Positions 49,701-58,451 of a DNA stretch of 64,000 bases are shown here, piece after piece. The notes beneath the pieces are model-generated. The model saw nothing but the letters and a program-made list of their open reading frames with translations. It was not told the DNA's origin and did not search any database. This DNA comes from Mucilaginibacter sp. SMC90 (lineage in GTDB: Bacteria; Bacteroidota; Bacteroidia; Sphingobacteriales; Sphingobacteriaceae). The position numbers and the translations under genes were made by a program. Within the stretch, counting starts at the first letter, position 1. The number at the start of each line of letters is the position of its first letter. The stretch is taken from positions 3,534,001 through 3,598,000 of the forward strand of contig NZ_CP094527.1 in NCBI RefSeq assembly GCF_022811725.1. Reading direction: 5' to 3'.

Positions 49701-50717
49701 ATGAAGCGAATTTTATATACTCTAATCGTTATTGCTGTATCAACCCAATTGCTAAAAGCGCAGCAGCGACCGCAGTACACCCAATACGTGTTCAATAATT
49801 ACCTCTTAAACCCTGCTTTAAGCGGTATTGAAAATTACACCGATGTAAAATTGGGTTATCGCAGCCAGTGGACCGGGCTTGATGGTGCACCGGTGACATC
49901 TTATCTTTCGGTAAATGCACCTATAGGCAACAGGTTTTTACAAGGAGATGCCACTGCTTTTCCTGCAGGTGGTGGTTTGAATCCGTCGAGCAGGTCATAT
50001 ACGCAAAACTATATGGCTGCAGAGCCTCACCATGGCATTGGTTTAATGGTGGTATCAGATAAAACCGGCCCGATAACACAAACAAATATTGATGCTACTT
50101 ACGCTTATCACCTTGGGCTTACCGAAAAGCTAAATTTAGCGGTCGGGGTATCGGCCGGGGTTAGCCATAATGTTATTGATGTAAGTAAACTTACTTACGT
50201 TGATCAAAACGACCCAACCATCAATAACATCACAGGCTCACAGTGGAAACCTGATTTAGGGGTAGGTGTATGGGCATACTCATCTAATTATTTCCTCGGT
50301 GTGTCGGTACAGCAAATTCTTCCTCAAAATTTATATGTAACCACCTCAACAACCGCTGTGCAAAATAAAACGGTGCCGCATTATTTTGTTACAGGTGGCG
50401 TTAAGTTGTTTGTATCTGATGACATTACATTAATGCCTTCGGCCTTATTGAAATTTATAGCACCGGTTCCTGTTACTTTTGATGTGAATATGAAAATGTC
50501 GTTCAGAGATAAATTCTGGATAGGAGGCTCATATCGTCGAAATGACTCATACGCTGCATTGGTAGGGTTTAACCTGAGCTCGCTTATCAATGTTGGCTAC
50601 TCTTACGATTTTACAACATCTGCATTAAACACTGTTAGTCATGGTTCGCATGAAATCGTGTTAGGTATCCTGCTTAATAATCGCTACAAAGTAACCTGTC
50701 CGCAACATACGTTTTAA
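49701..50717 (+). CDS. PorP/SprF family type IX secretion membrane protein
   Basis: 338 residues. Signal peptide to about residue 20 (KAQQRPQYTQYVFNNYLLNP), and the family start RPQYTQYVFNNYLLNPALSG, followed by outer membrane beta-strand pattern: GLMVVSDKTGPITQTNID, YAYHLGLTEKLNLAVGVSAG, and a C-terminal GYSYDFTTSAL strand. PorP/SprF proteins each help export or attach the type B cargo encoded next to them. Here the cargo gene lies immediately upstream, 2 bases away. Confidence 0.93.
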   Translation: MKRILYTLIVIAVSTQLLKAQQRPQYTQYVFNNYLLNPALSGIENYTDVKLGYRSQWTGLDGAPVTSYLSVNAPIGNRFLQGDATAFPAGGGLNPSSRSYTQNYMAAEPHHGIGLMVVSDKTGPITQTNIDATYAYHLGLTEKLNLAVGVSAGVSHNVIDVSKLTYVDQNDPTINNITGSQWKPDLGVGVWAYSSNYFLGVSVQQILPQNLYVTTSTTAVQNKTVPHYFVTGGVKLFVSDDITLMPSALLKFIAPVPVTFDVNMKMSFRDKFWIGGSYRRNDSYAALVGFNLSSLINVGYSYDFTTSALNTVSHGSHEIVLGILLNNRYKVTCPQHTF

Positions 50718-50757
50718 TCAAGGCGGGTTGGGTGCCGTGAAAGGCCATATGTCTTTT

Positions 50758-50796
50758 AAAGAGAGATACAGAATTACGATTGTGTATCTCTTTTTT
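50758..50796 (+). terminator. Rho-independent terminator
   Basis: AAAGAGAGATACA, loop, TGTATCTC and TTTTTT. It ends the cargo-PorP operon. Confidence 0.8.
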
Positions 50797-50934
50797 ATTT
50801 TCTCATCATTTTCTTAGTGATTATTTATTAGTCATAATAATTCATTGAATTGAAATTTAATTTCTTAAAAAGAAAAAAATTAAAACAATATAATTGTTTC
50901 ATGGGTTTGTTTAATAACAACTAAAATAAAACCT

Positions 50935-51336
50935 ATGAATACCAATAACGAAAACTGGGGAAACCAGGATAACAATCGCGATGATTTTGAAAACAATACC
51001 AATTCATTTTCTTTAAATGGGGATGAAGCTTATTCAAGTGGCGAGCTTGAAAGCGACGATGATGACCTTGATGAGACAGATGACATAACAAACTATGATG
51101 AAAAGCCTGAAGTAGAAAAAACTGAGGAAGAACATGTTGGAACCCATAGCCAACCGGAAATAAATCAGCCCGACAGGAGCGCCGATACTTCATTTAGTGA
51201 ACAAACAGACGTAACCCCGCCGAATAAAAAAGAATTTCCTTCAGTTGGCCCCGCTAAAACCGACTTCGAGAGCCGTCCGCAAGGCCGTACTACAGGTAGA
51301 ATGGTAGGTCATGAGCCAGGTACGGAAGGAATTTAA
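50935..51336 (+). CDS. Acidic, probably disordered protein of unknown function
   Basis: 133 residues, almost without hydrophobic stretches: N-rich start (NTNNENWGNQDNNRDD), then aspartate/glutamate runs (ELESDDDDLDETDD), and a basic C-terminus with GRTTGRMVGHEPGTEGI. No signal peptide. Such low-complexity proteins are common among stress-related small genes of this family of bacteria, but I cannot assign a function. Followed 24 bases later by a broken small gene of similar composition. Confidence 0.6.
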   Translation: MNTNNENWGNQDNNRDDFENNTNSFSLNGDEAYSSGELESDDDDLDETDDITNYDEKPEVEKTEEEHVGTHSQPEINQPDRSADTSFSEQTDVTPPNKKEFPSVGPAKTDFESRPQGRTTGRMVGHEPGTEGI

Positions 51337-51359
51337 TTAATGATAGGAGGAAAAGAATC

Positions 51360-51520
51360 ATGAATGATTATAAAGATGATCATACAGCCTCGAGGCAGGA
51401 GAATATCAAAGAGGTAAAAAACAGTTCAATGTATTAAATGAAGATGGTAGCCTGGCCGATCTTCCGGATCAGGATGTTGAAGGAGCCGGTGCCGGAGATG
51501 GCACAATAGGGGCTCATTAA
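51360..51520 (+). pseudogene. Small acidic protein gene with a frameshift
   Basis: ATG 51360 opens MNDYKDDHTASRQENIKEVK and hits a stop at 51435. In another frame the sequence continues as KQFNVLNEDGSLADLP, then DQDVEGAGAGDGTIGAH and a stop at 51518-51520. The join lies on a run of six A (51416-51421); one more A would restore a single 53-residue protein. It may be a real frameshift, a sequencing error in the homopolymer, or programmed slippage. The function of the intact protein is unknown. Confidence 0.6.
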
Positions 51521-51529
51521 TACCAAAAT

Positions 51530-51564
51530 AAAGCCGCTTCATCAATAGATTATGGGGCGGCTTT
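51530..51564 (+). terminator. Terminator-like hairpin
   Basis: AAAGCCGC, loop, GCGGCTTT, directly after the broken gene. A second, similar hairpin (AAAAGCGC...GCGCTTTT) lies at 51617-51647. Confidence 0.6.
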
Positions 51565-52916
51565 ATGTTAGATTGGGTAATGTTACAGGTATTGCTGGCT
51601 TTGCACGCTAAAAACAAAAAGCGCCGTAAGTAATTTACAGCGCTTTTGATTGATAATACTTAGCGGAGAGTTAGGGATTTGTTTACGTACCTATTTTTCG
51701 CTCTAAATTGATATTTTAAGGGTTTTCAATTTCGAACTCACCGATTTACTCACCACTTTTATTTTCGTGAAATTAGCTGCAAATGCTATATTCAAATTTA
51801 CAATAATCGACGCTGAGTATCAAATCTAAATGGATTAAATGAATAGTAATAGGGTTAAAACAACAGGTGTTTTCAACAAAATGGTTTGCTTAAATAGTCA
51901 TTGGTGCTGATTGGTGCAAAGTATATTGAGTTATATAATTTCCGCAGGGGGCATGAAAAATCATATAACCGGCTAACCTTCAATATCAATATTTGGGCTT
52001 TTGACACTGCTCACTGTGTACTTATCAAATTGGCACTAATTGACCTTATTATGCTATTAATATAATTATTAGGTTTTTTTAGATGTGTTAAGCAGCTATT
52101 CTAATGAGAATGTTAGACAAAGCAATGGTATGCTATCAGGTAGCAATGAGATATTTTAAATGCTGAGCTAGGTTAGTTAAAGAAGATAATCAGTTTAATC
52201 TCCGTTATAAATCAATGCTTTGTGTTTTCATTCTATTTAGAGGTTCCCAAATAGATCACCGCTATTTGTGTAGGTAATAGACTGGTGTAAAACAGGGTTG
52301 AGACATGAACAACACTAAAATCAAATATTATTGCTTTAATAAAAATTGCAGTGTTTCATTTATCAACACGATACTGCGCATACGAGGTAAATGTTTTGCA
52401 GGAGGACACCTTTGAAATCATGCAGGACCGCTCAAGTATGTGGGTTAGCTTTTATTTCATGGCTGGACCTGAAGTAAATGCCTTACTCTTTAAATCATCC
52501 TGTATATTGCCCGCTTCTTACTAGCAGAAATACCCGTGTAGTCCCCCAATTAGCGAACGAACTAAGCGTAAACGACAATTATCTTAAATGGAATTAGATT
52601 GTGCTTAAGAGATAGATAGTCTTTATAATCGATATTTTAATGCCTACAGAAGCTGTAATTAATTTTCGGGGCAAGGGTAAAAGGCTTAAAATGTATCCAA
52701 AATATCAAGAAAATCATAAATGGAAATCGGTGTAAAGTTAAGAACAGGTTAAAAGTGCTCATTTCTTTTTTATTTTAAGTTGAATGAAAAAAAAATAATT
52801 AGAAGTGAAACTATTTTTAAAAATAAACATTAACTACTTACAGCTCAAGCGATCTACCATATTTTCAAGCACTTCTCTTTACCAACATTGCTGTCATTAC
52901 CTTAAGTGTGATTGCC
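51565..52916. other. Long gene-poor region
   Basis: About 1.35 kb without an intact gene. It holds the second hairpin at 51617-51647 and short stretches that look like decayed coding sequence around 52390-52600. No RNA gene or transposon ends were found. Confidence 0.6.
52529..52597 (+). pseudogene. Possible remnant of an AraC-type helix-turn-helix
   Basis: One frame reads TRVVPQLANELSVNDNYLKW and then stops. The pattern PQLANELSVNDNYLK resembles the first helix-turn-helix of AraC regulators (xLAxxLxVsxnyL). Upstream frames are broken. The fragment is too short to be certain. Confidence 0.2.
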
Positions 52917-53429
52917 ATGGAAAAATTCCCTGAAGTGCCGACAATTAGTCAGCAGAGATTAACGAGGTCTGAAAAAACAGATTTATTTATTACTATTCTT
53001 TCCGACGTTCACAATTCAAAAGTCGCGTTGATCAATCATCTCCCTTTTTTCGTATCCAGAGCTTACGCTAAAGACGTTAAGTTGCTTCTTCTCGAATCCG
53101 CAACTATTATTAATGGCCAACTGATCAGGGTTTGTTTAACGAAGAATCTGTTAGGTTTAACTTTGACTACCCAAGCACCGATGTTAAACGGATGCCTTAA
53201 TCTGGAACAATTCCTGAAAGAAAACATAAATAGCAAATCCCCCAAAACGGATGTCATTATCCTAACCCATCTCATCATAGCCGAAGGGATCGAGATAGAC
53301 GCCTTCAGGGTACTTCTCAGTTTGGCAAAAAACATCAAGCCGAAAAGTATCGTCAAACTTATGTCTGTTTGTTGCAAGGAGGCTCATCAAAGTAAAAAAG
53401 CGCTGAAAGCCATGCTTGCTTTACACTAA
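52917..53429 (+). CDS. Divergent YciE/F (DUF892)-like protein
   Basis: 170 residues from ATG 52917 (GTG three codons earlier is possible). Helical throughout: DLFITILSDVHNSKVALINH at the start, AKDVKLLLLESATIINGQLI in the next helix, later KNIKPKSIVKLMSVCCKEAH. Spacing of the first two helices matches the DUF892 protein at 58876 (LKELFVDELKDIYWAEKHL; SEDLKQTITTHLEETKNQI), but the conserved acidic residues of the ferritin-like site (D-YWAEK, E-T) are mostly missing here. I consider it a diverged relative that has probably lost metal binding. The family link is a by-eye judgement. Confidence 0.55.
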   Translation: MEKFPEVPTISQQRLTRSEKTDLFITILSDVHNSKVALINHLPFFVSRAYAKDVKLLLLESATIINGQLIRVCLTKNLLGLTLTTQAPMLNGCLNLEQFLKENINSKSPKTDVIILTHLIIAEGIEIDAFRVLLSLAKNIKPKSIVKLMSVCCKEAHQSKKALKAMLALH

Positions 53430-53460
53430 TCATACAACAAATTAAAATAAATTAATCTAC

Positions 53461-53804
53461 ATGGTTCCTATCTATTTTACCTTAAGTCCTCAGCTGTCTT
53501 TAATAATAATACCGGACACGCAGGCTCATCTCGACGGGCACACGATCATTACGCGTACCTACCACATCCATAAAAAGGACGAATCTCTCTCGAGAGAATT
53601 TTACCGTAACCTGGAGATACTGGGGATAAATCATAATGACGAACCAAGTTACATGGGCTATCTAACTTCGATGTACCAGGACGTATATACAGCTACACAA
53701 GAGATGGTGATTTGACCCTATCCTCTGACGAAATAGAGGAACTGATCGAACAATTAAACGAGGTCAGGGAAAACCCAGGCATGTGGCCGCGTCAGGAAGA
53801 ATAA
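53461..53804 (+). pseudogene. Small gene with a frameshift
   Basis: The first frame codes 84 residues (MVPIYFTLSPQLSLIIIPDT ... SYMGYLTSMYQDVYTATQ) and stops at 53715. A second frame continues across that stop as YTRDGDLTLSSDEIEELIEQ, then LNEVRENPGMWPRQEE with a stop at 53802-53804. The continuation has clear protein character (acidic helix, PGMWPR end) and no start of its own except TTG, so a frameshift near 53690 (TATATACAG) in a gene of about 114 residues is likely. Function unknown. Confidence 0.55.
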
Positions 53805-53832
53805 CCTTACCTGCCGTAAGCGTAACCTGATT

Positions 53833-54377
53833 ATGCCCGCCAATATCATAAACGCTTATCCAGCATTTTTAGAAATTACAAAAAGCTGGAAAGATCTTGC
53901 TCGAAAAATACCAAATTTTGGTTTAACAATGCGAAAGATATTCCTTCGCATTTGCATTTTGGGATTTATACCAGCGGCGGTGCGATAGACCCACTTTTAT
54001 TTGTTAAGCCTCAAAATGAAACTCCGCCAGCTGTTACTGCACCCGTAGTAAAGCTGGCGACTATGGCAAGTTACAGTGCTATCCCGGTCACCATCAGCGC
54101 CGCAACAAAAAATTACTATATAGTAATCTATCCTGATAACACATCAGCAATTGTTAAGGCCTCGCAGATAAAGCCGCTTCCTGAGCGTACTGAAACTATC
54201 CGGTACCGGCGATCAATATATGACGCACCCGACAGCAATGCAGAAGAGATCACTGTGCTTAATGCTAAAGATAACGTTAAAATTAGAGGAATATTCAAAA
54301 GCTACCAGCTTATAGTTTTAGGAGATAAAACGGGCTGGACGAAAATATCCTCATCAAAAAAAACAGCGTCGAAATAA
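53833..54377 (+). pseudogene. Remnant of an M23 (LytM-type) metallopeptidase
   Basis: The in-frame text NAKDIPSHLHFGIYTSGGAI DPLLFV is the hallmark C-terminal end of M23 peptidases (HLHFG holds the last zinc ligands). After it comes a spacer and an SH3-like domain (IRYRRSIYDAPDSNAEEITV to TGWTKIS), the usual tail of these proteins. The N-terminal part with the first zinc ligands is absent: the frame stops at 53823 upstream, and another frame (INAYPAFLEITKSWKDLARK, NFGLT) looks like the preceding LytM strand. The only start is TTG 53952. I read this as a truncated, frameshifted pseudogene of a peptidoglycan endopeptidase. Confidence 0.65.
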
Positions 54378-54419
54378 GTTCCGGCGCTGTGTTGAAATGC
54401 TTTTTCGAAAGTGCAATAA

Positions 54420-54809
54420 CTATTGCGTACTTTTTAACGCCCAGGTGATAAGAACCGGTTGAAAAAATAACCGCGCTAACCTTTTGTTGGATGTGTTAAG
54501 CCCGAAAGCGTCCCGGTTATGCGTGTATTGCGCTATATTTCCTGGAAAAACAGCGGTGAAGAAACCCGCGGCAATTTTTCCCATAGTTTTTTCAGTATGT
54601 TTAGGACTGAGCGCCAAAGCCGCACCTAGTGCAATTTCAGCGAAGCCGGAGTAAATAACGGTATCATCTTTTTTCAATGGAACCCATTTGGGAACCTGTG
54701 CCCTGAAATCTTTTCGTGCAAAAGTAAGATGGCTGATACCGGCCAATACCAGGCTTGCACCTAACAACACACGCGCGGCGGTTTTAATATTTTCGTCTTT
54801 CATAATCAT
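54420..54809 (-). CDS. DoxX-family membrane protein
   Basis: 129 residues with four hydrophobic helices, the first AARVLLGASLVLAGISHLTF, then VIYSGFAEIALGAALAL, and a TMGKIAAGFFTAVFPGNIAQ segment. This matches DoxX-like proteins, small quinone- or thiol-linked membrane proteins often found in stress clusters. Two ATGs (54809, 54803) are possible. It directly abuts the DUF4142 gene upstream and is co-transcribed with it. Confidence 0.8.
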   Translation of the reverse strand: MIMKDENIKTAARVLLGASLVLAGISHLTFARKDFRAQVPKWVPLKKDDTVIYSGFAEIALGAALALSPKHTEKTMGKIAAGFFTAVFPGNIAQYTHNRDAFGLNTSNKRLARLFFQPVLITWALKSTQ

Positions 54810-55334
54810 TTACTTTGCTACCTGATCCTTTATTCTTCCATCGAGCACCTTTATGGCAGACAGGTGCGCTTTAAGCGCAGGGAGTTGCTGTTGCGCAAAC
54901 GCCTTGACCGCCGGATCTTTACCATTCACGGCATAATTTTCAAAAGTTTGTACCGTATTATTATGCCCTGCTAACATCCCGTGTACATACAACCTGTCAA
55001 AATCCGGACCTGCATTTTTCAGGTTGAGATCGGGTTGAATACTTCCTGTTGCCGCTGCGGGCAAGTTGTAACCCCTGCTTTTAGCGAGCTGTAACAATTG
55101 CTGCTCGGCCTGGGTATGATCTTTAACCATCATCTGGCCAAAAGAACGAACGTCGGCGAGGTTTGCTTTTTGTACAGCAAGTTGGCCTGCACTTGCTTCC
55201 TGCAGATTACCGATGCTGGCAACGATCAGAAAATGCCGGGCCGTGGTATCGGGATCGGGCTGCGGGATCTGTGCATGGACGGTGAAACCGCCAATGCACA
55301 GGAGTGAAATAAAAATCGCTTTTTTCATGCTCAT
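54810..55334 (-). CDS. DUF4142 periplasmic protein (ferritin-like fold)
   Basis: 174 residues. Signal peptide MKKAIFISLLCIGGFTVHAQ (start at ATG 55334 or two codons later at 55328). The DUF4142 domain follows: ARHFLIVASIGNLQEASAGQ, DVRSFGQMMVKDHTQAEQQL, then a helix with LYVHGMLAGHNNTVQTFENY. The family folds as a four-helix bundle, mostly exported, of unknown role. It sits between the Tat-exported SDR and DoxX genes, with gaps of 5 and 0 bases. Confidence 0.88.
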   Translation of the reverse strand: MSMKKAIFISLLCIGGFTVHAQIPQPDPDTTARHFLIVASIGNLQEASAGQLAVQKANLADVRSFGQMMVKDHTQAEQQLLQLAKSRGYNLPAAATGSIQPDLNLKNAGPDFDRLYVHGMLAGHNNTVQTFENYAVNGKDPAVKAFAQQQLPALKAHLSAIKVLDGRIKDQVAK

Positions 55335-55339
55335 CTGGA

Positions 55340-56347
55340 TTAAGGTTGACCAACACCACCCGATGCACCATAAATCTGCCCGGAAGCAAAGCTGGCATCG
55401 GATGCTGCTAATTGTACATAAATAGAAGCCAGCTCTGCAGGTTGCCCCGGCCGGCCCAGCATGGTCCAGCTCCCAAACATTTGTTGTTTTTCGGGCTGCG
55501 CGCCACCACTGATCTGCAGGGCGGTCCAGATTGGCCCTGGCGCGACGCCATTAACCCTGATACCTTTCGGGCCTAATTGTTTGGCAAGGGATTTCACATA
55601 ATTCATGGTAGCAGCCTTGGTTTGCGCGTAAGCATATAGGTCTGGCGACGGATCATATGCCTGCTCTGAAGTAGTGCCGATAATAGCTGAACCCGGCGGC
55701 AAATGAGGTAAAGCCTCACGGATGATCCAAAATGGCGCATAAATGTTGGTTTTCATGGTAGAATCAAACTCCTCGGTGGTCACATCTGCAATAGAATTGA
55801 TAGACTGCTGCCTGCCGGCATTGTTAACTATAATGTCCAGACCGCCGAGGCCGCTGATGGCTTTTTGCACCAGTTGCTTACAGAAATCTTCGCTGCGCAG
55901 ATCGCCGGGGATAGCGATAGCTTTACGCCCTTCTTTTTTAATCAGGGTGATCACCTCCTGTGCGTCCTGTTCTTCGGTAGGATAGTAATTGATCGCTACA
56001 TCCGCACCCTCACGGGCGTAAGCAATAGCTGCCGCACGGCCCATGCCCGAGTCTCCACCAGTAATGAGGGCTTTTCGTCCCATTAACCTGCCCGACCCTT
56101 TATAGCTGGTTTCACCACAATCAGGTACCGGGTCCATTTTGCTTTGCAGGCCCGGCCATGGCTGGGGCTGACTCTTATATGGTGGTTTGGGATAAAGTTT
56201 AGTTGGATCGCTTATCTTTGCAGGGCCATCAACCGGTTTATTTAATGTTCCTGTGGCTGCCAATGCAGGCGAAACAGTGGCCGCTGCAATTGCAGCTCCC
56301 AAGCCGGCAACTACCTGTCGCCGGCTCATTTTATTTTCTTCGTTCAT
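55340..56347 (-). CDS. Short-chain dehydrogenase with Tat signal
   Basis: 335 residues. The N-terminus MNEENKMSRRQVVAGLGAAI carries a twin-arginine motif (SRRQVV) and an Ala-rich hydrophobic segment ending near ALA-AT. The classical SDR domain begins about residue 88: ALITGGDSGMGRAAAIAYAR (nucleotide binding), NNAGRQQ, and the catalytic YAYAQTK with the Ser of IIGTTSEQ upstream. Export of a folded, cofactor-loaded enzyme fits Tat. Substrate unknown. The gene leads a minus-strand operon with DUF4142 and DoxX. Confidence 0.9.
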   Translation of the reverse strand: MNEENKMSRRQVVAGLGAAIAAATVSPALAATGTLNKPVDGPAKISDPTKLYPKPPYKSQPQPWPGLQSKMDPVPDCGETSYKGSGRLMGRKALITGGDSGMGRAAAIAYAREGADVAINYYPTEEQDAQEVITLIKKEGRKAIAIPGDLRSEDFCKQLVQKAISGLGGLDIIVNNAGRQQSINSIADVTTEEFDSTMKTNIYAPFWIIREALPHLPPGSAIIGTTSEQAYDPSPDLYAYAQTKAATMNYVKSLAKQLGPKGIRVNGVAPGPIWTALQISGGAQPEKQQMFGSWTMLGRPGQPAELASIYVQLAASDASFASGQIYGASGGVGQP

Positions 56348-56402
56348 GTTAGTTTTCGGTTTATCTGTTATTTTTCCAGGCCTGCAGGTGTATTATCCAT
56401 GA

Positions 56403-57221
56403 TTAGGCCTGATGGCTAATTTTTATTTGCTGTTCCTGATCAACCGGCTGCTGCTGCTCATACATGGTATGTGCAACCGAACTGTCGGGCATTAGGTTAC
56501 TCATGTTGACCTGAACTTTATTTTTAAAACCCGAGATCACGCGGTCATCGCCGGCCATCAATGCGTCGTAGCCATCCTTAGCTACACCCGCCGGATCGGC
56601 CAGGGCTTCTTTATCCTGTGCTATTTTGCTATCGAGCATGCCTGCTTTGTTAAAGAAGTCGGTATCAGTAGCACCTGGCATCAGGGCTGTTAACGTAATG
56701 CCTGAGTCTTTTAATTCCTCGCGAATTGCTGTAGTGAACGAAAGCACAAAAGCCTTAGTGGCGTGATAAACCGCCTGCCATGGTCCAGGCAGTTTGCCGG
56801 CAACAGACCCAAGGTTCAGGATTTTGCCCTCGCCGCGCCCAAGCATTTGTTTTACAAAATGTTTGGTCAGGATCACAGTTGCACAAACGTTCAGGTGGAT
56901 GATATCCAGCTCACGTTCGATGTCATTATCCTGAAATAAGCCATATACGCCCTGGCCAGCATCATTAACCAGCACATCAACGGGCTGATCAATTTCCAGA
57001 CATAAAGCTTTCGCTTCTTCCATTTTGGACAGGTCTTTAGATATGATCCTCACATCAACTCCGTAATTAAATTTGAATTCCTGTTGTTTTATTTCGAGTT
57101 CATCCTGATTGCGTGCCACGATGATCAAGTTATAATGATTTTGTGCGAAGAGTTTGGCCAGTTCATAGCCGATCCCGCTTGTCGCGCCTGTAATAAGCGC
57201 TGTTTTTTGTTGATTTTCCAT
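56403..57221 (-). CDS. Short-chain dehydrogenase (cytoplasmic)
   Basis: 272 residues. TGATSGIGYELAKLF near residue 11 (cofactor site), NDAGQGVYG near 86, and the catalytic set Ser-Tyr-Lys in GSVAGKLPG and YHATKAF near 138-158. The C-terminal tail after 225 is an extension rich in Q. It resembles the DltE/YqjQ branch of SDRs, which act on small aldehydes, ketones or sugars. It lies with other oxidoreductases of the stress cluster. Confidence 0.88.
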   Translation of the reverse strand: MENQQKTALITGATSGIGYELAKLFAQNHYNLIIVARNQDELEIKQQEFKFNYGVDVRIISKDLSKMEEAKALCLEIDQPVDVLVNDAGQGVYGLFQDNDIERELDIIHLNVCATVILTKHFVKQMLGRGEGKILNLGSVAGKLPGPWQAVYHATKAFVLSFTTAIREELKDSGITLTALMPGATDTDFFNKAGMLDSKIAQDKEALADPAGVAKDGYDALMAGDDRVISGFKNKVQVNMSNLMPDSSVAHTMYEQQQPVDQEQQIKISHQA

Positions 57222-57242
57222 AGGTAGATGAAGTGCTAATGC

Positions 57243-58451
57243 TTAATTTTCAATTTTTATAGGTTCGGTATTATCCGTTGGTTTCCTCCGTTCCCAGGGT
57301 TTCAAAACGACTTTCACGCAATCCTCTTCTTTTTTATCGAAGATCTCGTAACCATATGTCACTTCGCTTAGGGGTAGGGTGTGGGTGATTATATCGTCCA
57401 GTACTACTTTTTCTTCTTTTACCAGTTCAATTAAATGGTCGATGTAATTCAAAACCGGTGCTTGGCCCATTTTAAGGGTTATACCTTTATCGAACAAACG
57501 GTGCAGCGGGAAATTATCGTAAGTTGATCCGTAAACACCCATAATAGAAACTGTGCCCATCCGACGAACAGCCTTAAAAGCCATATCAAGTACTTTCATG
57601 CTGCCTACCTCGAAATTGATCAGGGCTTTTGCCTTATCTATAATGTTTCGTTCCGGTTCAAAGCCTACAGCATCCACGCAAACATCGGCACCGCGGCCGC
57701 CGGTCATTGCGCGGATGGCTTCAACAACGTCGACATCATTGGGATTAAGCGTTTCCACTTTATTTACCGCTTTAGCTTTCTCCAGGCGATAATTTAGTGG
57801 GTCTATTGCAATGACGCGGCTTGCGCCGTTGATCCAGGCTGCTTTCTGTGCCATCAACCCAACCGGGCCGGAACCAAATATGGCCACAACCTCGCCGCCT
57901 TTTAACTGCGCCCAATCGATTGCCGACCAGCCGGTAGGGAAGATGTCTGTCAGGAACAAAACCTGTTCATCGGTCATATTATCTGGTACAATTCTCGGGC
58001 TGATATCCGCATAAGGCACACGTACATATTCCGCCTGTCCGCCGGAATATCCTCCATACAGGTCTGTGTAGCCAAATAGTGCAGCGCCTTTCTGATCGGC
58101 CATGTCACCGCCAGGCCCATAATGTTTATAATTGGAATTTTCGCAGGCCGGAGAAGCATCATGTTGGCAGAAAAAGCAATGGCCGCAGGATATTGGGAAT
58201 GGTACTACCACGCGGTCGCCTTTTTTTAATTTGGTCACGCCCTTACCAACTTCTTCAACAATGCCCATAAACTCGTGTCCCATTATCATGGGTTTTGGTT
58301 GCGGTACGCCGCCGCTCAGGATATGCAGGTCGGAACCGCAGATGGCTGTAGAAGTAACTTTTAAAATGACATCGTTATCCTGCTCCAATCGGGGATCTTT
58401 AACGGTATCGTAGCGAATATCGCCGGGTTTGTGAAATACTGCTGCTTTCAT
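57243..58451 (-). CDS. Zinc-dependent alcohol dehydrogenase (formaldehyde-dehydrogenase-like)
   Basis: 402 residues. Catalytic zinc: STAICGSDLH (Cys near 38) and GHEFMGIVEEVG (His-Glu near 59). Structural zinc: CGHCFFCQHDASPAC near 90-104 (C-x2-C-x2-C-x7-C). Rossmann site: AIFGSGPVGLMAQKA near 190. Length and the insert around PYADISPRIVPDNMTDE match the glutathione-independent formaldehyde dehydrogenase group of the MDR superfamily. It opens the two-gene unit with the SDR at 56403 (21-base gap). Likely role: aldehyde/alcohol detoxification. Confidence 0.88.
   Translation of the reverse strand: MKAAVFHKPGDIRYDTVKDPRLEQDNDVILKVTSTAICGSDLHILSGGVPQPKPMIMGHEFMGIVEEVGKGVTKLKKGDRVVVPFPISCGHCFFCQHDASPACENSNYKHYGPGGDMADQKGAALFGYTDLYGGYSGGQAEYVRVPYADISPRIVPDNMTDEQVLFLTDIFPTGWSAIDWAQLKGGEVVAIFGSGPVGLMAQKAAWINGASRVIAIDPLNYRLEKAKAVNKVETLNPNDVDVVEAIRAMTGGRGADVCVDAVGFEPERNIIDKAKALINFEVGSMKVLDMAFKAVRRMGTVSIMGVYGSTYDNFPLHRLFDKGITLKMGQAPVLNYIDHLIELVKEEKVVLDDIITHTLPLSEVTYGYEIFDKKEEDCVKVVLKPWERRKPTDNTEPIKIEN

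Noticed and set aside
51565..52916. Search for an insertion sequence or integrated element in the gene-poor region
   Set aside because: No terminal inverted repeats, target duplication or transposase/integrase fragments could be recognised.
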